In this document: in pieces, positions 31,389 to 40,080 of the stretch
Numbering within the stretch: the first letter of the stretch is position 1
How the letters are laid out: the number at the start of each line of letters is the position of its first letter
Assembly: GCA_964436635.1 (NCBI GenBank)
Contig: CAYTDM010000010.1
Location: forward strand, 1 to 64,000
DNA: 64,000 nt
Direction of reading: 5' to 3'
From: DASRQK01 sp964436635
Lineage (GTDB): Bacteria; Bacteroidota; Bacteroidia; Sphingobacteriales; Sphingobacteriaceae
Program-made: the position numbers and the translations under genes
Notes under the pieces: model-generated
The model's database searches: none
Told to the model about the DNA's origin: nothing
Seen by the model: only the letters and a program-made list of their open reading frames with translations

Positions 31389-32783
31389 ATGAAACCGACG
31401 TTAGCTAAAGGAACCCGCGATTTTTCTCCACAGGATTTGGGGAAGAGAAATTATATTTTTGAAACCATTAAAACTGTTTTCAAAAAATACGGATACCAGG
31501 AGATTCAAACGCCTACTTTTGAAAACCTTACTACCTTAACGGGTAAATATGGGGATGAAGGTGATCGTTTAATCTTCAAAATTGTTAATTCTGGTGATTA
31601 TTTGGCGAAAGCACCATCAGAACTATTAGATGGCCGTGATTCAGCGAAACTCATTCCTCATATTTGTGATAAAGCGTTGCGTTATGATTTGACAGTGCCT
31701 TTTGCACGGTATGTGGTCATGCACCAACACACCTTGACTTGGCCATTTAAACGTTTTCAGATCCAACCCGTATGGCGAGCAGATCGTCCACAAAAAGGTC
31801 GTTATCGTGAGTTTTACCAATGCGATGTGGACGTGGTGGGTTCCACAAGTTTGCTAAACGAAGCGGAGTTCGTGTTGATTTATCATGAAGGACTTACTAA
31901 TCTTGGACTGAAAGATTTTACCATTAAGATCAACAATAGAAAATTATTAACAGGAATCGCTGAATTTTTGGGTAAGCCTGAGCTAATCATTGATATGACC
32001 ATCGCCATTGATAAATTAGATAAAATCGGTGTAGAAGGGGTGACCAAAGAATTGTTGGACCGCGGTTTTACGGAAGCGGATGTGGAAAAGCTAAGTCCTT
32101 TGTTTACTATGGAGAAAGGGAACGAGCAGCGTTTGGCCACGATTAAAACACTCTTAAAAGATTCAGAAGTGGGTCAAAAGGGCGTAGAGGAAATTCAGAC
32201 CGTATTGACCTATTTAGAGGAAATGACCGGCCAGAGCGATTGGATTCATCAATTTGTGGAAATTGACTTGACCTTGGCTCGTGGATTGAATTATTACACC
32301 GGTTGTATTTTTGAAGTGAAGAGTAACGAGGTGAGCATGGGCAGTATCGGTGGCGGCGGACGTTACGATGATTTGACGGGCATGTTTGGGTTGAAAGGTT
32401 TAAGTGGGGTAGGAATTTCGTTCGGTGCAGATCGTATTTACGACGTGATGCAAGAGCTGAATCTTTTTCCTGAAGATACGCATGTTTCTACCCAGGTCCT
32501 GATTACGAATTTTAGTGCGGAAGCAGAGCGATACGCTTTGCCTATTTTGCACACGCTCAGAAAAAATGGAATTGCGACAGAAATGTACCCAGAAGTTTCA
32601 AAATTAAAGAAACAATTATCCTATGCGGATAATAAACGGATACCGTATGTGATTATTATCGGGGATGAAGAAATTCAACAGGGCCATTTATCCATCAAAA
32701 ACATGGAGACGGGTACGCAAAGAACGCTGGAATCCAATGTCATCGTATCATTTTTGTCAAAAGAAGCCAAACAGGTCGATTAA
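31389..32783 (+). CDS. hisS: histidyl-tRNA synthetase
   Basis: 464 residues, class II. It begins KPTLAKGTRDFSPQDL. Motif 2 is the RFQIQPVWRADRPQKGRYREFYQCDVDVVG region, cited here by its core VWRADRPQKGRYREFYQ. The histidine motifs are RGLNYYTG and GGGRYDDLTGMFG, and an anticodon-binding domain runs from about 370. It charges tRNA-His. The gene precedes pgk by 36 bases. Confidence 0.95.
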   Translation: MKPTLAKGTRDFSPQDLGKRNYIFETIKTVFKKYGYQEIQTPTFENLTTLTGKYGDEGDRLIFKIVNSGDYLAKAPSELLDGRDSAKLIPHICDKALRYDLTVPFARYVVMHQHTLTWPFKRFQIQPVWRADRPQKGRYREFYQCDVDVVGSTSLLNEAEFVLIYHEGLTNLGLKDFTIKINNRKLLTGIAEFLGKPELIIDMTIAIDKLDKIGVEGVTKELLDRGFTEADVEKLSPLFTMEKGNEQRLATIKTLLKDSEVGQKGVEEIQTVLTYLEEMTGQSDWIHQFVEIDLTLARGLNYYTGCIFEVKSNEVSMGSIGGGGRYDDLTGMFGLKGLSGVGISFGADRIYDVMQELNLFPEDTHVSTQVLITNFSAEAERYALPILHTLRKNGIATEMYPEVSKLKKQLSYADNKRIPYVIIIGDEEIQQGHLSIKNMETGTQRTLESNVIVSFLSKEAKQVD

Positions 32784-32819
32784 TTTTGGGTAAACCAAGC
32801 TATTAAATATATTTGACGC

Positions 32820-34010
32820 ATGAAAAGCATAGAAAACTCAAATTTTTCAGGAAAAAAAGTGTTGTTACGAGTGGATTTTAATGTCCCGTTGGATGAACAA
32901 TTTTCTATTACGGATGACACCAGAATCCAAGGTGCTTTGCCCACTATGCGGAAACTGTTAAATGATGGGGCAGCTTTAATCCTGATGTCTCATTTAGGTC
33001 GCCCAAAAGGAGGGCCGTCTGAGAAATATTCATTAAAACACATTGTGCCTCATCTTTCTGCCGTGTTAGAGACGCCAGTAGACTTTGCTTCGGATTGCAT
33101 TGGAGAGGAAGCGCAGCGCAAAGCCGGAAATCTAAAAGATGGCGAAGTGCTTTTATTGGAAAATTTGAGATTTTATCCAGAAGAAGAAGCGGGTGATGAG
33201 GGGTTTGCGAAGCAATTAGCTGCATTAGGGGATGTGTATGTGAACGATGCATTTGGCACGGCGCATAGAAAGCACGCCTCGACTGCTGTGATCGCTTCTT
33301 TTTTTCCTACAGAGAAGTATTGTGGATATTTAATGGCTGCGGAACTGGAGAATGCGGACAAAGTATTAAACCAATCTCAAAAACCTTTTACGGCCATTAT
33401 GGGAGGTGCCAAAGTCTCAGATAAAATCCAATTGATTGATTCAATGTTAGATAAAGTGGATAATTTGATTATCGGAGGAGGCATGGCCTACACGTTTATC
33501 AAAGCACAAGGCGGTGAAATTGGAAACTCTTTAGTGGAAAATGATAAATTAGATTTAGCACTTTCTTTGTTGAAGAAGGCTGAAGAAAAAGGAGTCAATT
33601 TAATTTTACCTACTGACGCCAGGATTGCGGATCATTTTGCGAACGACGCGCCGAGTTACGTGGGGCCAAATAATGAGATTCCTGAAGGCAAAATGGGTTT
33701 AGATATCGGTCCAGAGTCGGAGCAGCACTTTGGAAAAGTGATTGCGGCGTCGAAAACCATTTTATGGAACGGTCCAATGGGCGTGTTTGAAATGGAAAAT
33801 TTTGCTCGAGGAACCCGTGCTGTTGGTGGCGCTATTGTGGCAGCTACAGAAATGGGCGCGTTTTCATTAATCGGTGGGGGCGATTCTGCTGCAGCAATTA
33901 ATTCCATGGGCATGTCTGAGCATGTGAGTTATGTGAGCACCGGAGGGGGCGCATTGTTAGAGTACATGGAAGGGAAAGAATTGCCTGGGGTAAAAGCTTT
34001 AGGGAACTAA
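32820..34010 (+). CDS. pgk: phosphoglycerate kinase
   Basis: 396 residues. It makes ATP from 1,3-bisphosphoglycerate. Visible motifs are LLRVDFNVPLDE, LMSHLGRPKGGP, the basic patch, GGAKVSDKIQLI, and the nucleotide loop LIGGGDSAAAINSM. The sequence around its stop codon (LGN then TAA) is duplicated as a 20-bp tandem unit. A strong terminator follows. Confidence 0.95.
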   Translation: MKSIENSNFSGKKVLLRVDFNVPLDEQFSITDDTRIQGALPTMRKLLNDGAALILMSHLGRPKGGPSEKYSLKHIVPHLSAVLETPVDFASDCIGEEAQRKAGNLKDGEVLLLENLRFYPEEEAGDEGFAKQLAALGDVYVNDAFGTAHRKHASTAVIASFFPTEKYCGYLMAAELENADKVLNQSQKPFTAIMGGAKVSDKIQLIDSMLDKVDNLIIGGGMAYTFIKAQGGEIGNSLVENDKLDLALSLLKKAEEKGVNLILPTDARIADHFANDAPSYVGPNNEIPEGKMGLDIGPESEQHFGKVIAASKTILWNGPMGVFEMENFARGTRAVGGAIVAATEMGAFSLIGGGDSAAAINSMGMSEHVSYVSTGGGALLEYMEGKELPGVKALGN

Positions 34011-34038
34011 TTTCAATATTAGGGAACTAATTTCACTA
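33999..34038 (+). repeat. 20-bp tandem duplication of the pgk 3' end, including its stop codon
   Basis: TTAGGGAACTAATTTCAATA (33999-34018) is followed by TTAGGGAACTAATTTCACTA. The first unit contains the true stop; the second copy is untranslated. Confidence 0.85.
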
Positions 34039-34067
34039 AAAATTGAATGCATTATAAAATATTTAGG

Positions 34068-34097
34068 TGGCGCTTACGATTGTGAGCGCCATTTTTT
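34068..34097 (+). terminator. intrinsic terminator of pgk, overlapping the pgi 3' end
   Basis: TGGCGCT (34068-34074), a ten-base loop, AGCGCCA (34085-34091), then six T. The hairpin includes the last codons of pgi on the other strand (W-R-S-Q-S), so the coding sequence and the terminator constrain each other. Confidence 0.75.
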
Positions 34098-35780
34098 ATA
34101 ATATTTAATTAAACCACTCGTGGGAGCGTCATGATTTTTATGGGGGTCATGATCGTTCATTAATTCGTTTTGAAGCTTCCCAGCCAGTTTTTTCCCTAAT
34201 TCTACCCCAAACTGATCAAAGCTATATATGTTCCAAATCACTCCTTGGACAAAGACTTTATGCTCGTATAGGGCGATTAACTTTCCTAACTGTCTTGGGT
34301 TCAGTTTTTCTAATAAAATACTATTCGTAGGACGGTTTCCTTCGAACACTTGATAAGGCGTTTGTTTGTCTTCCAGGGCTTGATTTTCCGTGTTATTACC
34401 CCCTAATCCTGCCTGGAAATTAGCTGCTTTTTGAGCTTTTTCATCCTGAATTTCTGTCAAACTTTTGCCATTCATAAGGGCTTCTGTTTGTGCCAAAAAA
34501 TTAGAAATTAATAATGCGTGATGGTTGCCGATTTCGTAAATTGGATTTGCTGCCGCAATAAAATCTGCCGGAATGATTTTCGTCCCTTGATGCAGTAGTT
34601 GAAAAAATGCATGCTGACCATTGGTTCCTGGTTCCCCCCAGATGACCGGTCCTGTTTGATAGGTGATTGGTCGACCATTTCGATCCACTGATTTTCCATT
34701 ACTTTCCATGTCGAGTTGCTGTAAATAAGCAGGGAAACGATGCAAGTATTGGTCATATGGCAGCACTGCATAGGTGTGTGATTCAAAGAAATTATTATAC
34801 CATATGCCCAGCAGGGCCATGATCACAGGAATGTTTTGATCAAATGGGCTGTTTGCCACGTGTTGATCCACTTCATGTGCACCGGCTAAAAGCGTTTCAA
34901 AGTTTTCGTGCCCCAGGCTTAAAGAGATCGACAATCCAACGGAGCTCCATAAAGAATACCTGCCTCCTACCCAATCCCAAAATTCAAACATATTATTGGG
35001 ATGAATGCCGAATGCTTGCACCGCCTCCTTATTTGTAGAAACGGCTACAAAATGCTTTTCGATGGCCGAGGATGGGTCCACTGAAGGCGGTAGTGCGTCC
35101 AGTAACCATGCTTTTGCAGTATGGGCATTTGTCATGGTTTCTTGGGTCGTAAAGGTCTTAGAAACGATGATAAACAGCGTCGTAGCGGGATTTATATCTT
35201 TTAAAGTTTCGACGATATGGCTGGCATCTATATTTGAAACATAGCGGACATCTAAATGATTTTTATAAGCTTTGAGGGCTTCTGTTACCATCATGGGTCC
35301 CAAATCAGATCCGCCAATCCCAATGTTCACAACGGTTTGAATGGCATCCCCAGCATATCCTTTCCAGTTCCCCAAAATGACCTTATCTGAAAAACTGCGC
35401 ATTTTTGTCAATACCCCTTGGATCTTTTCTTGAATGTTTTCTCCGTCTAAGAGGGTGGGTTCTGGGCGAATGTCGCGTAAAGCAGTGTGTAAAACGGCAC
35501 GTCCTTCGGTTTCATTAATGATTTCCCCGGATTTTTGAGCCTCCAGCGCTTGTTTTAGCCCGCACTCTTCCGCTAATTCTATCAATAAACGAATCGTTTC
35601 ATCGTTAATTCGATTCTTTGAGTAGTCGAATAGTAACCCATTTAAATGAATGGAAAACTTTTCAAAGCGAGTGGGGTCATTTTTAAAAAGGTCCCGCAAG
35701 TGCACGCCTTTTATGCTTTCAAAATGCTTGGTTAACTTTTGAAAAGCGGCCGTTTGACTAAAATCAATTTTTGGCAACAT
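34074..35780 (-). CDS. pgi: glucose-6-phosphate isomerase
   Basis: 568 residues, in the usual range for bacterial Pgi. It interconverts glucose 6-phosphate and fructose 6-phosphate. Motifs: VNIGIGGSDLGPMMVTEAL, then IVSKTFTTQETMTNA, then EFWDWVGGRYSLWSSVGLS, GEPGTNGQHAFFQLLHQG with the catalytic His, and a C-terminal FDQFGVELGKKLA. It converges with pgk and shares the terminator region. Confidence 0.95.
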   Translation of the reverse strand: MLPKIDFSQTAAFQKLTKHFESIKGVHLRDLFKNDPTRFEKFSIHLNGLLFDYSKNRINDETIRLLIELAEECGLKQALEAQKSGEIINETEGRAVLHTALRDIRPEPTLLDGENIQEKIQGVLTKMRSFSDKVILGNWKGYAGDAIQTVVNIGIGGSDLGPMMVTEALKAYKNHLDVRYVSNIDASHIVETLKDINPATTLFIIVSKTFTTQETMTNAHTAKAWLLDALPPSVDPSSAIEKHFVAVSTNKEAVQAFGIHPNNMFEFWDWVGGRYSLWSSVGLSISLSLGHENFETLLAGAHEVDQHVANSPFDQNIPVIMALLGIWYNNFFESHTYAVLPYDQYLHRFPAYLQQLDMESNGKSVDRNGRPITYQTGPVIWGEPGTNGQHAFFQLLHQGTKIIPADFIAAANPIYEIGNHHALLISNFLAQTEALMNGKSLTEIQDEKAQKAANFQAGLGGNNTENQALEDKQTPYQVFEGNRPTNSILLEKLNPRQLGKLIALYEHKVFVQGVIWNIYSFDQFGVELGKKLAGKLQNELMNDHDPHKNHDAPTSGLIKYYKKWRSQS

Positions 35781-35790
35781 AAGATTTCAT

Positions 35791-36831
35791 TTAGAATTCC
35801 CAATAATCATCTACTTTTATCTGGACCCGATCCCCGTTTTTTAATGCGCTGTTATCTGCTAAAAAAGCTTTGAGAATCAAATCTTCACATTTCAATACCA
35901 GGTCGAAATAGAGTCCTCGAAAACGGATATCTACGACCTCAAACTTGCCATCCACCGCCGGAGATACCCGGATCGCCTTCCTATGGATTCCTATTTTATC
36001 GCTGCTGCTTATGCCAAGCAGGCTCGCTTCTTCGGCTGTTATCAGATTTGCTTGGGCTAATAAGGTGGCGACATAGGGATGAGGAGGCTGTTCGAAAAGC
36101 GTTTTAGGATCCCCCTGCGCTACTTTGTTTCCTTTACGGATGATTAATAGTTCATCAGCTAGCGCAAGCACTTCCGAAGGGTCGTGCGATACTAATATAA
36201 CGGTTAAGCCAGTGTCTCGAACAATCGCCTTGATATCTTCCTGTAAGGACTCCCTAAACGAGGCATCTACTTGATTAAAAGGTTCGTCTAATAACAGGAC
36301 TTTGGGTTGTTTGACCAAGGCGCGAGCGATCGCTACACGCTGTTTTTCTCCTCCACTCAAATCAGCAATGCGCTGATCCTTCAAATGCGTTAATCGGAGG
36401 CTTTTTAGTGCTTTTTTGGTGTGCCTGTTTTTTGCTGCTAAGTCCGTGTTCGACCATTGCGAAGCCACATTATCCCACACCGTTGCATAGGTGTTAAGAT
36501 CATCGAAACCTTGGGACACCATGCGCATTTCCGGATGCCCTGGGATTAATTGATCTTTAGGATCAGGTATTTTATATCCTTCACAGCGAATTTCGCCTTG
36601 TTCGGGGCTTAATAATCCGTAGATGATCTTTAATAGGGTGCTTTTTCCACTTCCGCTTTCACCAATGATGGCCAATACTTGCCCCTGATTCGCATGAAAA
36701 CTTAGATTCCGAAGTGCGTAGACGGGTTCTTTGCCATAAAAAGTGAAAGAAAGCCGCTTCCCTTCAAGAAAATGACGGGTTTTAACGTAATCGGGTAGTG
36801 CTGGCTCGCAAAAGTGTTCTTGATCATTCAT
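35791..36831 (-). CDS. ABC transporter ATP-binding protein with TOBE-like end
   Basis: 346 residues. The ABC domain (about 25-255) has Walker A GESGSGKST, signature LSGGEKQRVAIARAL and Walker B VLLLDEPFNQVDAS, with the switch His in LVSHDPSEV. The C-terminal 80 residues resemble a TOBE/OB regulatory fold of import-type ATPases (PotA/CysA group). No permease or binding protein is adjacent, so its substrate is unknown. It may serve a transporter encoded elsewhere. It follows pgi by 10 bases upstream on the same strand. Confidence 0.8.
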   Translation of the reverse strand: MNDQEHFCEPALPDYVKTRHFLEGKRLSFTFYGKEPVYALRNLSFHANQGQVLAIIGESGSGKSTLLKIIYGLLSPEQGEIRCEGYKIPDPKDQLIPGHPEMRMVSQGFDDLNTYATVWDNVASQWSNTDLAAKNRHTKKALKSLRLTHLKDQRIADLSGGEKQRVAIARALVKQPKVLLLDEPFNQVDASFRESLQEDIKAIVRDTGLTVILVSHDPSEVLALADELLIIRKGNKVAQGDPKTLFEQPPHPYVATLLAQANLITAEEASLLGISSSDKIGIHRKAIRVSPAVDGKFEVVDIRFRGLYFDLVLKCEDLILKAFLADNSALKNGDRVQIKVDDYWEF

Positions 36832-36834
36832 AAT

Positions 36835-36868
36835 AAAAAAGCGAAACCATTCATTGAGAAGGTTTCGC
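36835..36868 (-). terminator. intrinsic terminator after the outer-membrane protein gene
   Basis: On the minus strand GCGAAACC, a 12-base loop and GGTTTCGC are followed by TTTTTTATT. It ends the sigma / anti-sigma / OMP operon just before the ABC ATPase gene. Confidence 0.85.
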
Positions 36869-36905
36869 TACGAAAATATGAATTCTATATCAATTATTAT
36901 CAGGT

Positions 36906-37838
36906 TTAGAACCCTAAGGTTAAACCAAAAGTCAAGTTTTGTATTCCTTGCCCAGCAGGACTTTGGTCAAACATGTCGTTGAAGTAGTATTTTGCATAGA
37001 CTCCCATATCTCCGACGCCAAATCGTGCAAAGGCACCGTATTGGAATGGAGCGTACCCGAAATCTCCTTTGCGTTTAATTCGATCGCCGTCTTCGTTTCT
37101 GTAACGCTGCGTGCCTTTTAATAGAAACCCGGTGATCGGGCCTGCCGCGAACTTTGTCCTTTGATCGTCTGATCGGAATTCAAAAGTTAATGGCAAGCGC
37201 AAATAGGTCGAAGTTAGTCTGTTTTTTGAAAAATCTTCGGTCGCAGGAGTCGCTGATGCGTACGGCGAGCTGTCTGGATCCATGATGATGTCTTTGCGCA
37301 GCCGAATATAGGTCCAATCGAAACCTGCTGAAGCAAACACTTTGAAGTTTCTATTAAATCGATAACCTGCTTGAAACACATCGAAACCAAAATTTACGGT
37401 TTTTGCTGGACGATACTTGAAAATTTCATTGGCTCCGTCCATTTTAAAATCGCCCCCATGATGCGGCTTCATTAAGCCTAAGTCGATGCGTGAAAAGGTG
37501 ATCCCGAAAATTGGTTTGCCTGTACTTTTCTTTTCGCCATCTTCTCCATCATCGCCATTTTTGCCATCTTTTCCATCGTTTTCCCACGTTTTATACTTTT
37601 TATTGCTGGATTTTTCTACGGTGATAATCCCATTATCCTGCCCAGGCAGATGAATTTTGATTTTTCTTTTTTCCCCAGTTTTTGCGTCCTCCACAATGAC
37701 CTCATCGTTAATAATAGCTAAGGTGTCCTTAATGGTGTCTGCTTCAAGATAAAATTCTTTTGCATTTACAACAGCGGCAGTGGCTAACAATAAGCCTGTC
37801 GCGAGAATTTGTGCGGAATATTTAAATAGCTTTTTCAT
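36906..37838 (-). CDS. outer-membrane beta-barrel-type protein with Gly/Asp-rich linker
   Basis: 310 residues. The signal peptide is MKKLFKYSAQILATGLLLATA with cleavage near VNAKE. An N-terminal charged region carries a collagen-like stretch (DGKNGDDGEDGEKK, about residues 93-106). From about 112 alternating strands suggest an eight-stranded barrel (KPIFGITFSRIDLGLM, FGFDVFQAGYRF, FAAGPITGFLLKG), ending in an aromatic LTFGLTLGF, the usual barrel-assembly signal. The family is unknown to me. It lies last in an operon with an ECF sigma and an anti-sigma-like gene, so it may be their output. Confidence 0.7.
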   Translation of the reverse strand: MKKLFKYSAQILATGLLLATAAVVNAKEFYLEADTIKDTLAIINDEVIVEDAKTGEKRKIKIHLPGQDNGIITVEKSSNKKYKTWENDGKDGKNGDDGEDGEKKSTGKPIFGITFSRIDLGLMKPHHGGDFKMDGANEIFKYRPAKTVNFGFDVFQAGYRFNRNFKVFASAGFDWTYIRLRKDIIMDPDSSPYASATPATEDFSKNRLTSTYLRLPLTFEFRSDDQRTKFAAGPITGFLLKGTQRYRNEDGDRIKRKGDFGYAPFQYGAFARFGVGDMGVYAKYYFNDMFDQSPAGQGIQNLTFGLTLGF

Positions 37839-37928
37839 ATATGGATCTTATTTGTTTTATAATCTGTTAATAATCTGTTTTATACTTGTTTTGTCTAACG
37901 CGTTATTATTATTTATTGAGTTACTTTA

Positions 37929-38762
37929 TTATTTATTTCTGGTTTGCTTTGCTTGCGCAATGTTTAAATCAATTTTTAAACTACCTTCATCGTCGTTTGA
38001 GAATGAAATAAACTTTTCGTCTCTACGGTCAATTTGAGCGACCATTAAATTCAAGAGCCGACTAACTCCAAAACGATTCCTCGATGGTTGATCGCTGTCC
38101 ATTTCGTCGGATTCCAGTTCTACAGCATGGTTTTTTACTGGCAGCCCAAGTGCATGAACATCTTCGACTTGCACTGCAGGAAAAGACGGTTGAACATCCG
38201 TTTGTACATCTACACTTGCTACCAAGTTTTGAAGTTTCGAAGCGTCCAAAACGGTCTCGTTTTTTAACCCCTGCTCATTGGATGTTGATCCTGTTTGTGT
38301 GGACTCATTCAGGGCCAAATGCAATAATGCTTCCTCTTGATTTGAAGGCGTTGAAAGCAAGTTTTCGTCACGATCGACAAGTTTGTTTGCAAACACCTCG
38401 CGGATGCTCCGAATGTCATCTGTTAAAGATGGACTCTTTTTAATATCCTCCGGTTTTTCTTCTTGTACCTGTGTGAAAGGTGAAGATGCTGAGGATGGGT
38501 CCGTTTCTAACTCTGAATTCGTAAGGTATACGACTTCTTTCGGCTGGTTAGTCATCACCAATAAGCTGGCAAATAGTACCACGATTACGGCCGCTGCCGC
38601 ATATTTTGACCAGTTTAATCGTTTTATTTTCGGTGTGCCGAATACAACAGTCTCCGAACGATGATCTAATTCCTCTTGGATTTTATCCCAAAGCATAGTA
38701 GGTACTTCGGGGGTGAAATTCTCCAATTTTTCTTTTAATTGGCGATCAAACTCTTTATCCAT
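37929..38762 (-). CDS. membrane protein in anti-sigma position
   Basis: 277 residues from the ATG at 38762 (an ATG at 38774 adds four). The cytosolic N-terminus (about 1-50) contains PTMLWDKIQEELDHR, a motif typical of Bacteroidota anti-sigma/FecR-like N-termini. One membrane helix follows (YAAAAVIVVLFASLLVM), then a long Ser/Glu-rich periplasmic region without a recognisable fold. It overlaps the end of the sigma gene, as anti-sigma genes do. I infer that it holds the ECF sigma inactive; binding is not shown by sequence alone. Confidence 0.68.
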   Translation of the reverse strand: MDKEFDRQLKEKLENFTPEVPTMLWDKIQEELDHRSETVVFGTPKIKRLNWSKYAAAAVIVVLFASLLVMTNQPKEVVYLTNSELETDPSSASSPFTQVQEEKPEDIKKSPSLTDDIRSIREVFANKLVDRDENLLSTPSNQEEALLHLALNESTQTGSTSNEQGLKNETVLDASKLQNLVASVDVQTDVQPSFPAVQVEDVHALGLPVKNHAVELESDEMDSDQPSRNRFGVSRLLNLMVAQIDRRDEKFISFSNDDEGSLKIDLNIAQAKQTRNK

Positions 38763-39318
38763 GTTTTTTTTCATATGATCCTCCTTCCAATAACATTATT
38801 CTTTTTTTGAGCCATTCTCTTGCTCTTAATAGTTGAGATTTTGATGTGCCTTCAGATATTCCTAAACTTTCAGCGATCTCTCTGTGTGAATAGCCTTCTA
38901 TGGCGTACATATTGAAGACTATTTTATATCCTGCCGGTAATTCTTGGACGATGTTCATTAGATCTTCATATGCTAATTCATCTACGGAAACCCCTGGAGC
39001 CTGGTGATCAGATAAATTTTCTATATCATCTGCTTGAATCATTCGTTTATTTCTACGAAAATTTTCAATCGCCGTGTTCACCATGATCCTTCGAATCCAC
39101 CCTTCAAATGAGCCATCGTTTCTATAACTTTCTATTCTTGTAAAAACGCGTACATACCCTGTTTGTAAAATGTCTTCTGCTTCCTCTCGAGAATTCGTAT
39201 ATCGCATACACACCCCAAGCATTTTCGATGCAGTAAGCTGATAGAGCGTCGCTTGCGACTTTCGGTCGTTTGCTCTGCAACCTTCAATAAGCGTAGATAT
39301 GTGTTCTATTTTCTTCAA
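38755..39318 (-). CDS. ECF-type RNA polymerase sigma factor
   Basis: 187 residues. Sigma region 2 (about 25-90) holds CMRYTNSREEAEDILQTGY and GSFEGWIRRIMVNTAIENF. Region 4 (about 125-180) holds ELPAGYKIVFNMYAIEGYS and REIAESLGISEGTSKSQL. It directs polymerase to envelope or stress promoters. It is the first gene of an operon with the anti-sigma-like and OMP genes, and an ECF-type promoter lies upstream. porX is nearby (760 bases); in other Bacteroidota PorX works with an ECF factor, but the link here is only positional. Confidence 0.9.
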   Translation of the reverse strand: MKKIEHISTLIEGCRANDRKSQATLYQLTASKMLGVCMRYTNSREEAEDILQTGYVRVFTRIESYRNDGSFEGWIRRIMVNTAIENFRRNKRMIQADDIENLSDHQAPGVSVDELAYEDLMNIVQELPAGYKIVFNMYAIEGYSHREIAESLGISEGTSKSQLLRAREWLKKRIMLLEGGSYEKKHG

Positions 39319-39334
39319 CTTTAACGTAAACTAT

Positions 39335-39395
39335 CTATTTCAACTTACTATTTCAACTTACTATTTCAACTTTAACAGGCTATTTCAACGTAATC
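39335..39395. repeat. 13-bp tandem repeat upstream of the sigma gene
   Basis: CTATTTCAACTTA occurs at 39335-39347 and 39348-39360. Longer variants begin at 39361 (CTATTTCAACTTTAACAGG) and 39380 (CTATTTCAACGTAATC). A related TTCAACTTTAACGTAAA lies at the start of the gene. It forms the 5' leader region of the sigma operon. Confidence 0.75.
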
Positions 39396-39416
39396 TTGCT
39401 TTGCTTTCTATGGGTT

Positions 39417-39444
39417 AGATGAACAATGCAAGCACAAGGTTGCA
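39417..39444 (-). promoter_or_regulatory. putative ECF-type promoter of the sigma operon
   Basis: On the minus strand TGCAACC (39444-39438) is followed after 16 bases by CATCT (39421-39417). A GCAACC element with a CATCT-like -10 is what I would expect for Bacteroidota ECF-controlled genes, so autoregulation is plausible. The RNA leader would then contain the 13-bp repeats. Confidence 0.4.
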
Positions 39445-39513
39445 TGCACCCTTGATTTATTTTAATTTTTTTTAAAATCAGGGTGAATGTAATAAAAATT
39501 CGATGTTTAGTCA

Positions 39514-39614
39514 GAAATTAAGCGAGCTAAATATGGAATAAGCGTGCCAAATCTGAAATAAGCAAACCAAATTTGGAATAAGCGAACTAAGTCCGATTTG
39601 TGCGAATTAATTCT
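39514..39614. repeat. five degenerate 20-bp tandem repeats between tsaE and the sigma gene
   Basis: Units begin at 39514, 39535, 39555, 39575 and 39595. The middle three read GGAATAAGCGTGCCAAATCT, GAAATAAGCAAACCAAATTT and GGAATAAGCGAACTAAGTCC. The outer units are weaker. There are no unique spacers between them. The array ends four bases from the tsaE stop codon. Confidence 0.75.
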
Positions 39615-39617
39615 TGG

Positions 39618-40040
39618 TTATGGGGTCGGCTGTTGGACTTCTATGATTCTATTTCCGTTCGTTTCTACGGAAATCTTGATTTTAATGGCCTCTTCTGGGA
39701 GCAAGGATGGAATTAATTCAGGCCATTCTACAAAACAAGGACGTCCAGAGTAGAAATACTCTTCATATCCAAGATCCAGGGCTTCTTGTTCTGATTTTAT
39801 TCGGTAAAAATCAAAGTGATAAACAGGACCCTTTTCAGTCGCATATTCGTTTACGATGGAAAATGTGGGGCTCGAGGCTTGGTCTACCACCCCTAATTGC
39901 TTGCATATTTCTTTTATGAGGGTCGTTTTACCACTTCCCATCTCTCCATAGAATAACCATACAGGTTCGTTAGACAATTTTTCAACTAATTGTTTTGCCA
40001 CTGATTCGAGTTCCGTAAGGTCTTTGACTTCTATGTGCAT
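39618..40040 (-). CDS. tsaE: tRNA threonylcarbamoyladenosine biosynthesis ATPase TsaE
   Basis: 140 residues. The P-loop is LFYGEMGSGKTTLIKEIC, followed by the family motif SSPTFSIVNEY and YHFDFYRI, then GYEEYFYSGRPCFVEWPEL. TsaE drives the TsaB-TsaD complex that makes t6A37 on ANN-decoding tRNAs. It lies between porX and the ECF operon on the same strand as porX (40 bases apart). Confidence 0.93.
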   Translation of the reverse strand: MHIEVKDLTELESVAKQLVEKLSNEPVWLFYGEMGSGKTTLIKEICKQLGVVDQASSPTFSIVNEYATEKGPVYHFDFYRIKSEQEALDLGYEEYFYSGRPCFVEWPELIPSLLPEEAIKIKISVETNGNRIIEVQQPTP

Positions 40041-40080
40041 ATGCGTTACCGTTTTTCATCGCAAAGATAATAAATCACGA

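Noticed and set aside
39514..39614. CRISPR-like repeat array
   Set aside because: The 20-bp units are directly adjacent with no unique spacers, are degenerate, and no cas genes are near. It is a plain tandem repeat.
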